DNA of 21,928 nt from CAZQSL01 sp964595945 (GTDB lineage: Bacteria; UBP15; UBA6099; JAJRTR01), in the NCBI GenBank assembly GCA_964595945.1, contig CAZQSL010000058.1:1-21928 (forward strand), in the 5' to 3' direction. Both the position numbers and the translations under genes were made by a program. Of the stretch, positions 6,894-14,740 are shown piece by piece (within the stretch, counting starts at the first letter, position 1; every line of letters begins with the position of its first letter). The notes beneath the pieces are model-generated. The model worked only from the letters and a program-made list of their open reading frames with translations, was not told the DNA's origin and searched no databases.

Positions 6894-7871
6894 TTACTTT
6901 TCGACTTCGTCCGGGACGAGCGCGAGACCCATCTGGTGAAGTTTTGCCTTGATTTCGTTGAGTGACTTCTCGCCGAAATTTCTCAGCCCCCGAAGCCTGG
7001 CCTCGGACCATGTGATAAGCTCTTCGACGAGTATGATGTTGGCATTTTTAAGGCAGTTGTATGAGCGCACCGAGAGGTCGAGTTCGTCAATGGTGCGTTT
7101 GAGGTCCTGACCTTTCTTTTTCTGCTCTTCCTCTTTCTTTTCTTCTTCGAGGAGGATGCGTTCCTTGAAGTCAACGATAAAGCTGAATTCCTTGATAAGA
7201 ATCCTCGATGCTTCGCTGAGCGCGTCTGCCGGAGAAACGGAGCCGTCAGTGATGATATCAATGGTGAGTTTGTCGTAATCTGTTCTCTGGCCTACGCGGG
7301 CAGGCTCGACGATATATTTTGTCTTGACCACGGGTGAGTAATCAGAGTCGATTTTTATGATGCCTCTATCAGCGGGGATTTCAGAGTCTTCGTTGTGCCA
7401 TTCGGCTGGGACATACCCTCTGCCTCTGCGGAGTCCGATTTCCATTTTCATCCGCGTGTTGTCATCAGTCACGGTGCAAACATGGTAGTCGGCCATTGGC
7501 ATGTTGACCCGGTCGTCTTTTTTAAAGTCGCCCGCGACGATTTTCTTTTTGCCCTTGATGTCGAGCGATACCGTGACGAGTTCGTCAGCGTCCACGTATA
7601 CCGGAAGGCCCTTGAGATTCATGACTATTTCCGTCACGTCTTCGAGTACGCCTGGGATCGATGTGAATTCGTGCTGCACTCCATCGATTTTCACGTATAC
7701 GACTGATGATCCGGTGATGGACCCGAGCAGCATTCTTCTGATCGAATTTCCGAGAGTAGTGCCAAATCCCCTGATCAGTGGCTGTATTTCATATCTTCCG
7801 AAGAGCTCTGTCGTGCCCATTACTGCCGTCTCTTCGATTATTTTGATATTCGGTTTTTCGATCGCGTTCAT
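6894..7871 (-). CDS. rpoA: DNA-directed RNA polymerase subunit alpha
   Basis: Alpha dimerises to nucleate RNA polymerase assembly, and its C-terminal domain contacts UP elements and activators. The product is 325 residues. The N-terminal domain (about 1-235) carries FGRYEIQPLIRGFGTTLGNSIRRMLL, interrupted here only by notation. A highly charged linker (EEEKKEEEQKKK region) follows. The C-terminal domain begins at SVRSYNCLKNANI and ends RNFGEKSLNEIK. The residues matching E. coli R265, N268, G296, K298 and S299 are all present, so DNA binding is probably intact. The gene lies 22 bp after rpsD and 48 bp before rplQ. Confidence 0.98.
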   Translation of the reverse strand: MNAIEKPNIKIIEETAVMGTTELFGRYEIQPLIRGFGTTLGNSIRRMLLGSITGSSVVYVKIDGVQHEFTSIPGVLEDVTEIVMNLKGLPVYVDADELVTVSLDIKGKKKIVAGDFKKDDRVNMPMADYHVCTVTDDNTRMKMEIGLRRGRGYVPAEWHNEDSEIPADRGIIKIDSDYSPVVKTKYIVEPARVGQRTDYDKLTIDIITDGSVSPADALSEASRILIKEFSFIVDFKERILLEEEKKEEEQKKKGQDLKRTIDELDLSVRSYNCLKNANIILVEELITWSEARLRGLRNFGEKSLNEIKAKLHQMGLALVPDEVEK

Positions 7872-7893
7872 TAATCTCCCCCACTCACTGTGA

Positions 7894-8535
7894 TTAGCGT
7901 GAATAGAATTCTACGATAAGGTGGTCCTGCACCGGTATTGTGAGTTTTTCTCCGGTAGGCAGATCAAGGACTGTGCCTTTGAGCTCGATCGGGTTGACTT
8001 CGATCCATGCCGGGATGCGTTTGCTTGCGGAAGCGTTGTTGGCCGCTTCGCGCATGGGCTTGTTTTCCTTGCTTTTCTGTTTCACTTCTATGACGTCGTT
8101 GACGCTGACGATATATGACGGGATGTCGACGATGCGGCCATTGACGGTGATGTGTCTGTGGCGGACGATCTGGCGCGCAAATGCGCGTGACGAGCCGAAG
8201 CCCATTCTGTAGACGACGTTGTCGAGTCTTCTTTCGAGCAGTGAGAAGAACATTTCGCCTGTGACGCCTTCTTTTTTGGAGACTTCTTCGAAATATTTCC
8301 TGAACTGTCGCTCGCCTACGCCAAATGCCTTGCGCGCACGCTGCTTTTCGCGCAGTTGCAGGCCGTATTCCGACATATTGCGTTCACGGCGCGAAAACTT
8401 GCCGTTTGGTCCGGGTGGATATGGGCGTTTCTTGACGCCGCATTTATCGTCATTATAGCATTTCTCGCCCTTCAGGAAGAGTTTCATGCCTGCTGAGCGG
8501 CACTGTTTACATCGAGCCCCTGTCTCTCTGCTCAT
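7894..8535 (-). CDS. rpsD: 30S ribosomal protein S4 (zinc-binding form)
   Basis: uS4 nucleates 30S assembly by binding the 5' domain of 16S rRNA and is often the translational autoregulator of the alpha operon. The 213-residue product has the cysteine set C9, C12, C26 and C32 of the zinc-binding form. The central FSRRERNMSEYGLQLREKQR region and an S4 RNA-binding domain (RRLDNVVYRMGF to VNGRIVDIPSYIV) follow. Length is slightly above the usual 200-208. The start is the ATG at 8533-8535 with GAGGA upstream. The 74-bp gap before it is among the longest in the superoperon. Confidence 0.97.
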   Translation of the reverse strand: MSRETGARCKQCRSAGMKLFLKGEKCYNDDKCGVKKRPYPPGPNGKFSRRERNMSEYGLQLREKQRARKAFGVGERQFRKYFEEVSKKEGVTGEMFFSLLERRLDNVVYRMGFGSSRAFARQIVRHRHITVNGRIVDIPSYIVSVNDVIEVKQKSKENKPMREAANNASASKRIPAWIEVNPIELKGTVLDLPTGEKLTIPVQDHLIVEFYSR

Positions 8536-8554
8536 AATTATTCCTCGTTCTTTC

Positions 8555-8583
8555 AGTGTAATTCCATATCAGTTTGCTGCCAA
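8555..8583 (-). promoter_or_regulatory. Possible weak internal promoter before rpsD
   Basis: In the 74-bp gap between rpsK and rpsD, the minus strand has TTGGCA (complement of 8578-8583) and TACACT (complement of 8555-8560) exactly 17 bp apart. The -35 element matches the consensus at five of six positions and the -10 at four of six. A start near 8548 would leave a short leader with GAGGA. Such matches also arise by chance, so this is tentative. Confidence 0.25.
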
Positions 8584-8609
8584 TATAAGCTGAGTCTTGA
8601 CTGTGTCGG

Positions 8610-8996
8610 TCAGACTCTTCGTCTCTTTCTGGGGCGGCAACCATTGTGAGGGATCGGCGTGACGTCACGTATGCTGCGTATCTGGAAACCCTGGGCCTGG
8701 AAAGACCTGATAGCGGACTCTCTGCCTGAGCCTGGGCCCTTGACGCGGATATCGACAGTCCTGAGGCCGAGTCCGGCGACTTCTTTGCCCACCTGTTCGG
8801 CCGCGAGCTGTGCGGCGAAGGGAGTGCCTTTGCGTGAGCCTTTGAAGCCCGATGTGCCGGCGCTTGCCCATGAAACAACGTTTCCGGACATGTCGGTCAC
8901 TGCCACGATGGTGTTGTTGAACGTGGACTGGATATGGACGACACCCTCGCTGATGGGATTTTTCTTTTTCGCTCTTGTCTTACCTTTCTTTGCCAT
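8610..8996 (-). CDS. rpsK: 30S ribosomal protein S11
   Basis: uS11 lies on the 30S platform and helps form the mRNA exit cleft around the Shine-Dalgarno helix. The 128-residue product has a Lys/Arg-rich N-terminus, the HIQSTFNNTIVAVTD strand, the GFKGSRKGTPFAAQLAAE helix and the conserved end DVTPIPHNGCRPRKRRRV. Length is normal. The start ATG at 8994-8996 is preceded by AGGAG and GGAAGG. It sits 76 bp after rpsM, the longest gap inside the superoperon. Confidence 0.98.
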   Translation of the reverse strand: MAKKGKTRAKKKNPISEGVVHIQSTFNNTIVAVTDMSGNVVSWASAGTSGFKGSRKGTPFAAQLAAEQVGKEVAGLGLRTVDIRVKGPGSGRESAIRSFQAQGFQIRSIRDVTPIPHNGCRPRKRRRV

Positions 8997-9072
8997 GCCT
9001 TCCGGCTCCTCTTGATTTTTGGTTGTCCGGTACGCGGCGTCCTGTCACACCGATGCGCGCGCGGGATTATCG

Positions 9073-9459
9073 TCAACCCTTTTTCCCGGGTTTGGTTTTC
9101 TTCATGCCGACAGATTTTTTGCGGCCTTTTTTAGTGCGGGCGTTGGTATGCGTGCGCTGGCCCCGGACGGGCAGGCCCATCCTGTGGCGAAGGCCTCTGT
9201 ACGAGCCTATTTCCATGAGGCGCTTGATGTTGTTCTGTACATCGCGGCGCACTTCACCCTCTACCTTGTACTTGGTTTCGATTTCCCGGCGAAGTTTGGT
9301 GATGAGGTCATCCGAGAGGTCTCTCACTCTTACTTCAGGATCGATGTTGGTTTCGGCGAGAATCTGCAGCGCAGTAGTCTGGCCTATTCCGTGGATATAC
9401 GTGAGTGCGATTTTCACTTTTTTATCGCGCGGGATGTCTATACCGGCAATGCGTGCCAT
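9073..9459 (-). CDS. rpsM: 30S ribosomal protein S13
   Basis: uS13 is in the 30S head, bridges to the 50S subunit and touches P-site tRNA through its C-terminal tail. The 128-residue product starts MARIAGIDIPRDKKVKIALT, contains the helix-two-turns-helix region YIHGIGQTTALQIL, and keeps GSYRGLRHRMGLPVRGQRTH followed by a basic tail ending KKTKPGKKG. Length is slightly above average. It follows rpmJ by 21 bp, the usual alpha-operon order. Confidence 0.98.
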   Translation of the reverse strand: MARIAGIDIPRDKKVKIALTYIHGIGQTTALQILAETNIDPEVRVRDLSDDLITKLRREIETKYKVEGEVRRDVQNNIKRLMEIGSYRGLRHRMGLPVRGQRTHTNARTKKGRKKSVGMKKTKPGKKG

Positions 9460-9480
9460 TTACGGGCCTCCTGAGTGCAA

Positions 9481-9594
9481 TTATCCTTGACGTTGCTTGT
9501 GTTTCGGATTTTCACATATTACGCGTACTGTACCGTAGCGTTTTATGATTTTGCATTTTTTGCATATTTTTTTTACAGACGCTCTGACTTTCAT
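9481..9594 (-). CDS. rpmJ: 50S ribosomal protein L36 (zinc-binding form)
   Basis: bL36 is the smallest large-subunit protein and helps organise 23S rRNA near the peptidyl-transferase region. This 37-residue frame begins MKVRASVKKICKKCK and carries the zinc set C11, C14, C27 and H32. I chose the ATG at 9592-9594 because a GAGAGGTG ribosome-binding site precedes it and the family length is 37-38. The open frame further upstream has no L36 homology. It lies between infA and rpsM, its standard place. Confidence 0.97.
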   Translation of the reverse strand: MKVRASVKKICKKCKIIKRYGTVRVICENPKHKQRQG

Positions 9595-9631
9595 ATTGCA
9601 CCTCTCTGTCTGGAACCTGTGGTGGCGACGC

Positions 9632-9901
9632 TCATCTTGACGGCGGCGGTGTCTGCTGCTGTCCGCCATGCCCGCCTTTTTGCGATGGATATCTCCAGGT
9701 GATGCGGCCTCGTGTGAGATCGTACTGGCTGAGTTCGAGTTTCACCTTGTCACCAGGCACTATTCTGATGAATTTCTGTCTGATTTTGCCTGAAATATGG
9801 GCAAGTACGCCATGACCATTTTCGAGTTGAACGCGAAACATCGCGTTTGGCAGCGATTCGGTTATGGTGCCGTCTACTTCTACTACATCGTCCTTGCTCA
9901 T
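9632..9901 (-). CDS. infA: Translation initiation factor IF-1
   Basis: IF-1 is an S1-type OB-fold protein that occupies the 30S A site during initiation. Residues 1-72 match the whole family: SKDDVVEVDGTITESLPNAM at the start, the HISGKIRQKFIRIVPGDKV strand pair, and DLTRGRITWRY at the end. About 16 further residues (GGHGGQQQTPPPSR) make it 89 long against the usual 72. The tail is Gly/Gln/Pro-rich and looks disordered. The start is the ATG at 9899-9901, with GGGAAAGAG upstream. It lies 52 bp after map. Confidence 0.96.
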   Translation of the reverse strand: MSKDDVVEVDGTITESLPNAMFRVQLENGHGVLAHISGKIRQKFIRIVPGDKVKLELSQYDLTRGRITWRYPSQKGGHGGQQQTPPPSR

Positions 9902-9930
9902 AGATGCTCTTTCCCAATTAGTGTCGGTTT

Positions 9931-9950
9931 CGACCGGATTTCCCCGGTCG
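9931..9950 (-). other. GC-rich hairpin in the infA leader
   Basis: CGACCGG at 9931-9937 and CCGGTCG at 9944-9950 form a perfect 7-bp stem with a 6-base loop. It begins three bases after the map stop codon and sits about 30 bases before the infA start. No T tract follows on the minus strand, so it is not an intrinsic terminator. It could be an RNA-processing or stability element, or a structure affecting infA translation. Confidence 0.45.
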
Positions 9951-9953
9951 TCA

Positions 9954-10712
9954 TTAAAGGGCCGTAAGTATCTGCGGCCCTTCGGCTGTTACTGCCACTG
10001 TGTGTTCAAAGTGACAGGATAGTTTAGCATCTTTTGTGACATAAGTCCAGCCGTCAGGCATGATTTTTACAGCGGGTGTTCCCATGTTGATCATAGGTTC
10101 GATCGCAATCGTCATGCCGGTCTGTAAAAGCGGACCCTGTCCTGCCGGGCCGAAGTTGGGCACCTGGGGGTCTTCGTGCATCGCCCTGCCTATCCCATGT
10201 CCTACCAGTGCTTCGACTGCCGTGTATCCTTTTTTTTCGACTTCCTTCTGCACCGCGTTGGAGATGTCTCCGATCCTGTTGCCCGCGACTGCTTTCTGTA
10301 TACCGACGAATAGCGAGTTCCTCGTTGTGTCGATGAACCTCTGAACATATTCCGGAGCATCTCCTCCGATATAGAAACTTTTTGCCATATCGGAGTGCCA
10401 TCCGTCAAGTATCAATCCGCAATCTATTCCGAGGAGGTCTCCGGGTTTGAGTTCTCTCTTCGAGGGAATTCCATGGACTACTTCTTCGTTGAACGAAAGG
10501 CAGACCGAGGCGGGAAACCCGCTGTATCCCTTGAATGAAGGGATAGCTCCGTGATCCCGGATGAAGGTTTCGAGTTCTGTATCGAGTTGCTTGCCGGTAA
10601 TTCCGGGAATCAGCAATTTTTCAAGGTGTTCAAACGCTTGTGCGAGCAGCCTGCCAGACTCTCGCATTTTCGCGATCTCTTCTTCAGTTTTTATATTTAT
10701 TCGCCTTTTCAT
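9954..10712 (-). CDS. map: Methionine aminopeptidase, type I
   Basis: This enzyme removes the N-terminal Met from new proteins after deformylation. The 252-residue product has the pita-bread fold with all five metal ligands: D97 (in GIDCG), D108 (in HSDMA), H172 (in VGHGIG), E205 (in IEPM) and E236 (in HFEHT). The substrate-side H80 (VVHGIP) is also present. There is no N-terminal zinc-finger extension, so it is the short E. coli-like class. The gene starts at the ATG at 10710-10712, six bp after the adk stop, in the common secY-adk-map-infA order. Confidence 0.97.
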   Translation of the reverse strand: MKRRINIKTEEEIAKMRESGRLLAQAFEHLEKLLIPGITGKQLDTELETFIRDHGAIPSFKGYSGFPASVCLSFNEEVVHGIPSKRELKPGDLLGIDCGLILDGWHSDMAKSFYIGGDAPEYVQRFIDTTRNSLFVGIQKAVAGNRIGDISNAVQKEVEKKGYTAVEALVGHGIGRAMHEDPQVPNFGPAGQGPLLQTGMTIAIEPMINMGTPAVKIMPDGWTYVTKDAKLSCHFEHTVAVTAEGPQILTAL

Positions 10713-10718
10713 TGGCGC

Positions 10719-11366
10719 CTATCTGAATAGCTCGAATATTTTCTCGCTCGTAGCCTGCGGAGTCGTCCCGCCAACAATATTCCTGACAAGGCCCTTGCCA
10801 CCGTAGTACTCCATAACCGGGGCAGTCTGCCCGTGATAAGTAGCGAGCCGCTGGCGTATGACGGCTTCGTTATCATCGCTTCTCTGTATGATGTCGCCAC
10901 AACCGTCATCGCATTTGCCTTCGACTGCGGGCGGCTTTGCCGCTACATGGTACACCTTGTTGCATTTTGGACATACTCGTCTGCCGGCGAGCCTGTTGAC
11001 TATTTCTTCGTCCGGTACGTCGAGACATACTACGGAGTGAATCGGCCTGTCGTATTTCGCGAGCATGGCATCGAGCGCTTCCGCCTGTGCAAGCGTCCTG
11101 GGAAAGCCGTCGAACAGCAGTCCCTTGTCTTGCGAGATCGTCGCAACTTTATCTTCGACGATTTTGATCACTACATCATCGGGTACAAGCCTGCCGGTTT
11201 CGGTGTACTGTCTGGCAAGCTTTCCGGTTTCCGTTTCGTTTTTGATGGCTTCGCGGAGCATGTCACCGGTCGACAGATGAAAGAGGTTGAGCGCGTCGCG
11301 GATCGCTTCGCTCTGTGTGCCTTTGCCTGCGCCCGGGGGGCCGAATATGATGATGTTGATTGCCAT
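10719..11366 (-). CDS. adk: Adenylate kinase (long form, LID with cysteines)
   Basis: Adk interconverts ATP plus AMP with two ADP. The 215-residue product has the P-loop GPPGAGKGT at 9-17, the AMP-binding region STGDMLREAI, DGFPRTLAQAE at 86-96, and a LID domain with C132-x2-C135 and C152-x3-C156. The usual zinc LID has C-x2-C in the second pair, so this one carries one extra residue there. I chose the ATG at 11364-11366 over a TTG three codons upstream because homology begins MAINIIIFGPP. It lies 17 bp after secY and six before map. Confidence 0.96.
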   Translation of the reverse strand: MAINIIIFGPPGAGKGTQSEAIRDALNLFHLSTGDMLREAIKNETETGKLARQYTETGRLVPDDVVIKIVEDKVATISQDKGLLFDGFPRTLAQAEALDAMLAKYDRPIHSVVCLDVPDEEIVNRLAGRRVCPKCNKVYHVAAKPPAVEGKCDDGCGDIIQRSDDNEAVIRQRLATYHGQTAPVMEYYGGKGLVRNIVGGTTPQATSEKIFELFR

Positions 11367-11383
11367 ATCTCTCAACTCCCGTT

Positions 11384-12631
11384 TCAGAATCCTTCGTAAT
11401 GCCTCATCAGCATCTGCGCTTCTATCTGATTGATGGTATCGATCGCGACTCCGACTATGATGAGTACGGATGTGCCGCCGAGGCCGAATGCCGTCAGTTT
11501 GGTTATGCCCACCAGTATGGAGGGCAATATTGCGATGAAACCGAGGAAAATCGCGCCGATAAATGTGATGCGGATCATTATTTTTTCGAGATACTCAGCA
11601 GTCGGCTTGCCTGGCCGCACACCGAGTATAAATCCGCCGTGTTTTTTCATCCTGTCCGCGACGTCTTTGGGATTGAAGACTACTGCCGTATAGAAGAAGG
11701 TGAATACGAATACAAGGATGAAGTACAGCATATTGTACCACACGCTTGAGCTTGAGAACCTCTGGGCAGCTTCGCGGAACTGAGGAATGAATTGCGCGAA
11801 AGTCGCCGGCAGCATGAGCATGGATATTGCGAATATGATGGGTATGACGCCAGCGGTGTTGACCTTGAGTGGGATGTATGTCGTCTGCCCGCTCACAACC
11901 TTGCGGCCTATCACCCTTTTGGGGTACTGTACGGGGATTTTTCTCTGTCCGAGGTGGATGTAGAGGATGAATGCAATCGTGAGTATCGCACTGCCGAACA
12001 TTATGACGAGACCCGAATAATTACTGCTGAGATGTGCCTGCTCTACTGTCTGGATGATCTGCTGCGGGAGCGAATTGCAGATACCGGCGAAAATTACGAG
12101 GGATATGCCGTTGCCTACGCCTTTTGCTGTTATTTCTTCGCCGAGCCACATGAGGAATGCGGTGCCTCCGACGAGGGTGAATACCACGATTATCATGTAA
12201 AGCGGGCCCGAATTTTGCAAGACGTTCATCTGCTTGAGCATCCAGAACATGCCGACTGACTGGAAAAAACCAAGCCCAATGGAGAGATAACGCGTCCACT
12301 TGGATATGATTTTGCGTCCGGACTCGCCTTCTTTCATCATCTCTTCGAGTTTCGGCACGACAACCGTAAGGAGCTGGAAGATGATGGATGCGTTTATGTA
12401 GGGAGTGATGCCGAGTGCGAATATCGAAAATCTTTTGATCGAACCGCCAGCGAACAGGTCCATCATGGCGAACAGCGTATTTGCTCCGATGAAGCTTGAG
12501 AGTCTGTCCGAATCGATGCCTGGTACAGGGATGTGTGCGCCTATCGTATAAATAAGGAAAGCCCACAGCAGGAAATTCATCTTTTTCCTGATGTCGGGTA
12601 CCTTATACGCATTGGATATGACTTTTAGCAT
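11384..12631 (-). CDS. secY: Preprotein translocase subunit SecY
   Basis: SecY is the protein-conducting channel of the Sec translocon in the inner membrane, working with SecE, SecG and SecA. The 415-residue product has ten hydrophobic segments. Family signatures are visible: the first helix with TIGAHIPVPGID, the plug-region GGSIKRFSIFALGITPYINA, the cytosolic loop KVVSGQTTYIPLKVNTAGVIPIIFA (written here across its length), and the end IDTINQIEAQMLMRHYEGF. Length is a little shorter than the usual 420-440. It follows rplO by nine bp. Confidence 0.98.
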   Translation of the reverse strand: MLKVISNAYKVPDIRKKMNFLLWAFLIYTIGAHIPVPGIDSDRLSSFIGANTLFAMMDLFAGGSIKRFSIFALGITPYINASIIFQLLTVVVPKLEEMMKEGESGRKIISKWTRYLSIGLGFFQSVGMFWMLKQMNVLQNSGPLYMIIVVFTLVGGTAFLMWLGEEITAKGVGNGISLVIFAGICNSLPQQIIQTVEQAHLSSNYSGLVIMFGSAILTIAFILYIHLGQRKIPVQYPKRVIGRKVVSGQTTYIPLKVNTAGVIPIIFAISMLMLPATFAQFIPQFREAAQRFSSSSVWYNMLYFILVFVFTFFYTAVVFNPKDVADRMKKHGGFILGVRPGKPTAEYLEKIMIRITFIGAIFLGFIAILPSILVGITKLTAFGLGGTSVLIIVGVAIDTINQIEAQMLMRHYEGF

Positions 12632-12640
12632 GTGCTTATA

Positions 12641-13084
12641 TCAGTCCAGTTTAATAAGTTCGGAGCCAGCTTCCGTCACTTTGTGTTCGGCTTCCTTGCT
12701 CCACGCGTGCGCCTGAATCTTGAGCTTTTTGGTGATTTCGCCACGCGCGAGGATTTTGATTCTGTTTTCGCTCGTTCTGATGATGCCCGCCTGTTTGAGG
12801 AGATCGACTGTCACTTCAGTGCCATCCTCAAAACAATTCAGGCTGGCCACGTTGACGGGAGTGTATTCAACTTTGTTGATGTTGTTGAAGCCACCGAGTT
12901 TGGGCATGCGTCTGTACATGGAGAGTCCGCCACCCTGGAAAAAGGCCGGGATATTGCCGCCAGAGCGTGACGTCTGGCCTTTCTGTCCGCGTCCGCTTGT
13001 CTTGACTGAGCCTGAGCCGTGTCCGCGTCCAACGCGTTTTTTCGATTTTTTCGAATTCCCTTTTGGCAGTTCGTGCAACTTCAT
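12641..13084 (-). CDS. rplO: 50S ribosomal protein L15
   Basis: uL15 is a late-assembly protein whose N-terminal arm threads into 23S rRNA. The 147-residue product has the basic Gly-rich arm RVGRGHGSGSVKTSGRGQKG and the SGGNIPAFFQGGG and LPK-equivalent MPKLGGFNN elements. It then has the C-terminal globular domain with KILARGEITKKLKIQAHAWS. Length is normal. It directly follows rpsE with a 35-bp gap that cannot hold rpmD, which is the usual gene at this place. Confidence 0.97.
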   Translation of the reverse strand: MKLHELPKGNSKKSKKRVGRGHGSGSVKTSGRGQKGQTSRSGGNIPAFFQGGGLSMYRRMPKLGGFNNINKVEYTPVNVASLNCFEDGTEVTVDLLKQAGIIRTSENRIKILARGEITKKLKIQAHAWSKEAEHKVTEAGSELIKLD

Positions 13085-13119
13085 ATCGTTCGCATCCTTC
13101 TGATGGTCATATCAAATTT

Positions 13120-13776
13120 TTATTCGGCGGCAGGTTCCGCTACGGCGAATGGGTCCTGTGATATCAGGTTTTCGGTCTGTGCATCGTCAGTTTCTACGAC
13201 TTCCGCTACTACCGGGGCTTCTGGCGTATCGATCGGAGCCGCATCTCGCTTGCTGCGTTTTTTCTTCTTGGTTTCTTCGGGTTCGATTGCTCTGCGAGCG
13301 GCGAATTCTTCGTCGGAGAGCAGTGAACGCAGGCCTTCGATGGTCGCTTTGGCCGTGTTGATCTTGTTTTTCGTGCCGAGGCTTTTCGTGAGTATGTTTT
13401 TAACGCCTGCGAGCTCTACGATCGGCCTTACTGCTCCGCCAGCGATGACGCCCGTACCCTGCGTGGCGGGTTTGAGGAGGACTTTCGCCGCTCCGCTTTC
13501 GCCGATGATCTGATAGGGAATCGTTGTGCCTTTAAGGTTGACGTCAAACATATTCTTTTTGCCATCGGCGATGGCTTTTCTGATAGCTTCGGCTACTTCG
13601 TTGGCTTTGCCGAATCCGAGACCGACTTTGCCTTCTCCGTTGCCTACTGCCACGAGCGCGCTGAAACTGAATCTGCGTCCACCTTTTACGACTTTCGCGA
13701 CGCGGTTGAGGTAGATGAGCTTTTCCTTGATCTTGTCGTCGTGCTCACCTTTTCTTTCGAACTGTCTTTTCTGCAT
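13120..13776 (-). CDS. rpsE: 30S ribosomal protein S5 with C-terminal extension
   Basis: uS5 lines the mRNA entry channel and affects decoding accuracy. The core (about 1-163) has the double-stranded-RNA-binding fold with KVVKGGRRFSFSALVAVGNG, the GKVGLGFGKANEV loop and the GVIAGGAVRPIVELAGVKNI segment. After about residue 163 an extra 55 residues follow. They start with a basic KKKKRSKR and then become acidic and Pro/Ala-rich, giving 218 residues against about 167 in E. coli. The stop is clean and the downstream gene starts normally, so the tail is not a frameshift artefact. Confidence 0.97.
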   Translation of the reverse strand: MQKRQFERKGEHDDKIKEKLIYLNRVAKVVKGGRRFSFSALVAVGNGEGKVGLGFGKANEVAEAIRKAIADGKKNMFDVNLKGTTIPYQIIGESGAAKVLLKPATQGTGVIAGGAVRPIVELAGVKNILTKSLGTKNKINTAKATIEGLRSLLSDEEFAARRAIEPEETKKKKRSKRDAAPIDTPEAPVVAEVVETDDAQTENLISQDPFAVAEPAAE

Positions 13777-13819
13777 AAAGCACTCCTAATGGAACGATTC
13801 CCGGCTGTTACGCGGGATA

Positions 13820-14188
13820 TTAGAAATCGAGTCCGCCTTCTCTTGCGGCGTCGGCCAAGGCGCTGAGCCTTTTGCCATACTTGTATCCTGATTTGTCGAA
13901 GACTACTTTTGAAACGCCGGCTTCTTTAGCCTTTTCGGCTATCTTCCTGCCGACTTCCCTGCATTGCTCTGTTTTCGATTTGCCCTTGACGGTCTCCCTG
14001 AGGTCAGCCTGTGCTGTGGAGGCTGCGGCAAGTGTCATGCCTTTTGTGTCGTCGATGATCTGTGTGTAGACCTGGCAGTTGCTGATGAAGAGCGAAAGCC
14101 TCGGTCTCTCTGTCGTACCGGATATGTGCTTCCGGTTTCTTGTCTGTCGAAGTATACGGCTGTCATTGCGTGATCTTTTATTTGCCAC
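13820..14188 (-). CDS. rplR: 50S ribosomal protein L18
   Basis: uL18 binds 5S rRNA with L5 and carries it into the large subunit. The 122-residue product has the basic N-terminal tail, GTTERPRLSLFISNCQVYTQIIDD, and the end YHGR-equivalent GYKYGKRLSALADAAREGGLDF. It starts at a GTG (14186-14188) that overlaps the last 11 bases of rplF, implying translational coupling. Length is normal. Confidence 0.96.
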   Translation of the reverse strand: MANKRSRNDSRILRQTRNRKHISGTTERPRLSLFISNCQVYTQIIDDTKGMTLAAASTAQADLRETVKGKSKTEQCREVGRKIAEKAKEAGVSKVVFDKSGYKYGKRLSALADAAREGGLDF

Positions 14189-14717
14189 CGCTCTTACCCT
14201 CTTTCAGTCTTACGATCTCGTTTCTGTATCTGACGCCCTTGCCCTTGTAGGCATCCGGGGGCCTGAGTTCTCTGATATTGGCGGCTACCTGGCCGATTTT
14301 CTGTTTGTCTATGCCGCTGATGATGACGGCATTGTTTTTTTCGACTTCGATTTTTACGCCTTCGGGGACAGCGAATTCAATCGGATGTGAATAACCGAGG
14401 TTAAGCACCAGAATGTTCGGTTTCATTTCGGCCTTGTAGCCGATGCCGACTATGTCGAGCGTTTTCGTGTAGCCTTCGGATACGCCCTTGACCATGTTGG
14501 CGACGAGCGAGCGGGTAAGGCCATGCAGTGCGGCGTCTTTTTTATCGTCGGAAGGCCTTGTCACGACGAGTTCGCCATTGTCTTCCGCGACTGTCATGCG
14601 CTCGTGGATATCCATTTCGAGCGTGCCGAGTTTGCCGGTCACTTTTATATGTGAGCCATTTATTTCGACTTTTGTGCCTTGCGGGATTGGTATCCGCAGT
14701 CTTCCAATTCGCGACAT
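14178..14717 (-). CDS. rplF: 50S ribosomal protein L6
   Basis: uL6 lies near the factor-binding site by the sarcin-ricin loop. The 179-residue product consists of two similar alpha/beta domains. Markers are MSRIGRLRIPIPQGTKVEIN, LHGLTRSLVANMVKGVSEGY and the C-terminal IRELRPPDAYKGKGVRYRNE. Length matches the family. It lies 23 bp after rpsH and overlaps rplR. Confidence 0.98.
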   Translation of the reverse strand: MSRIGRLRIPIPQGTKVEINGSHIKVTGKLGTLEMDIHERMTVAEDNGELVVTRPSDDKKDAALHGLTRSLVANMVKGVSEGYTKTLDIVGIGYKAEMKPNILVLNLGYSHPIEFAVPEGVKIEVEKNNAVIISGIDKQKIGQVAANIRELRPPDAYKGKGVRYRNEIVRLKEGKSGGK

Positions 14718-14740
14718 TTCAATACCTTCCTATTCGTCTA

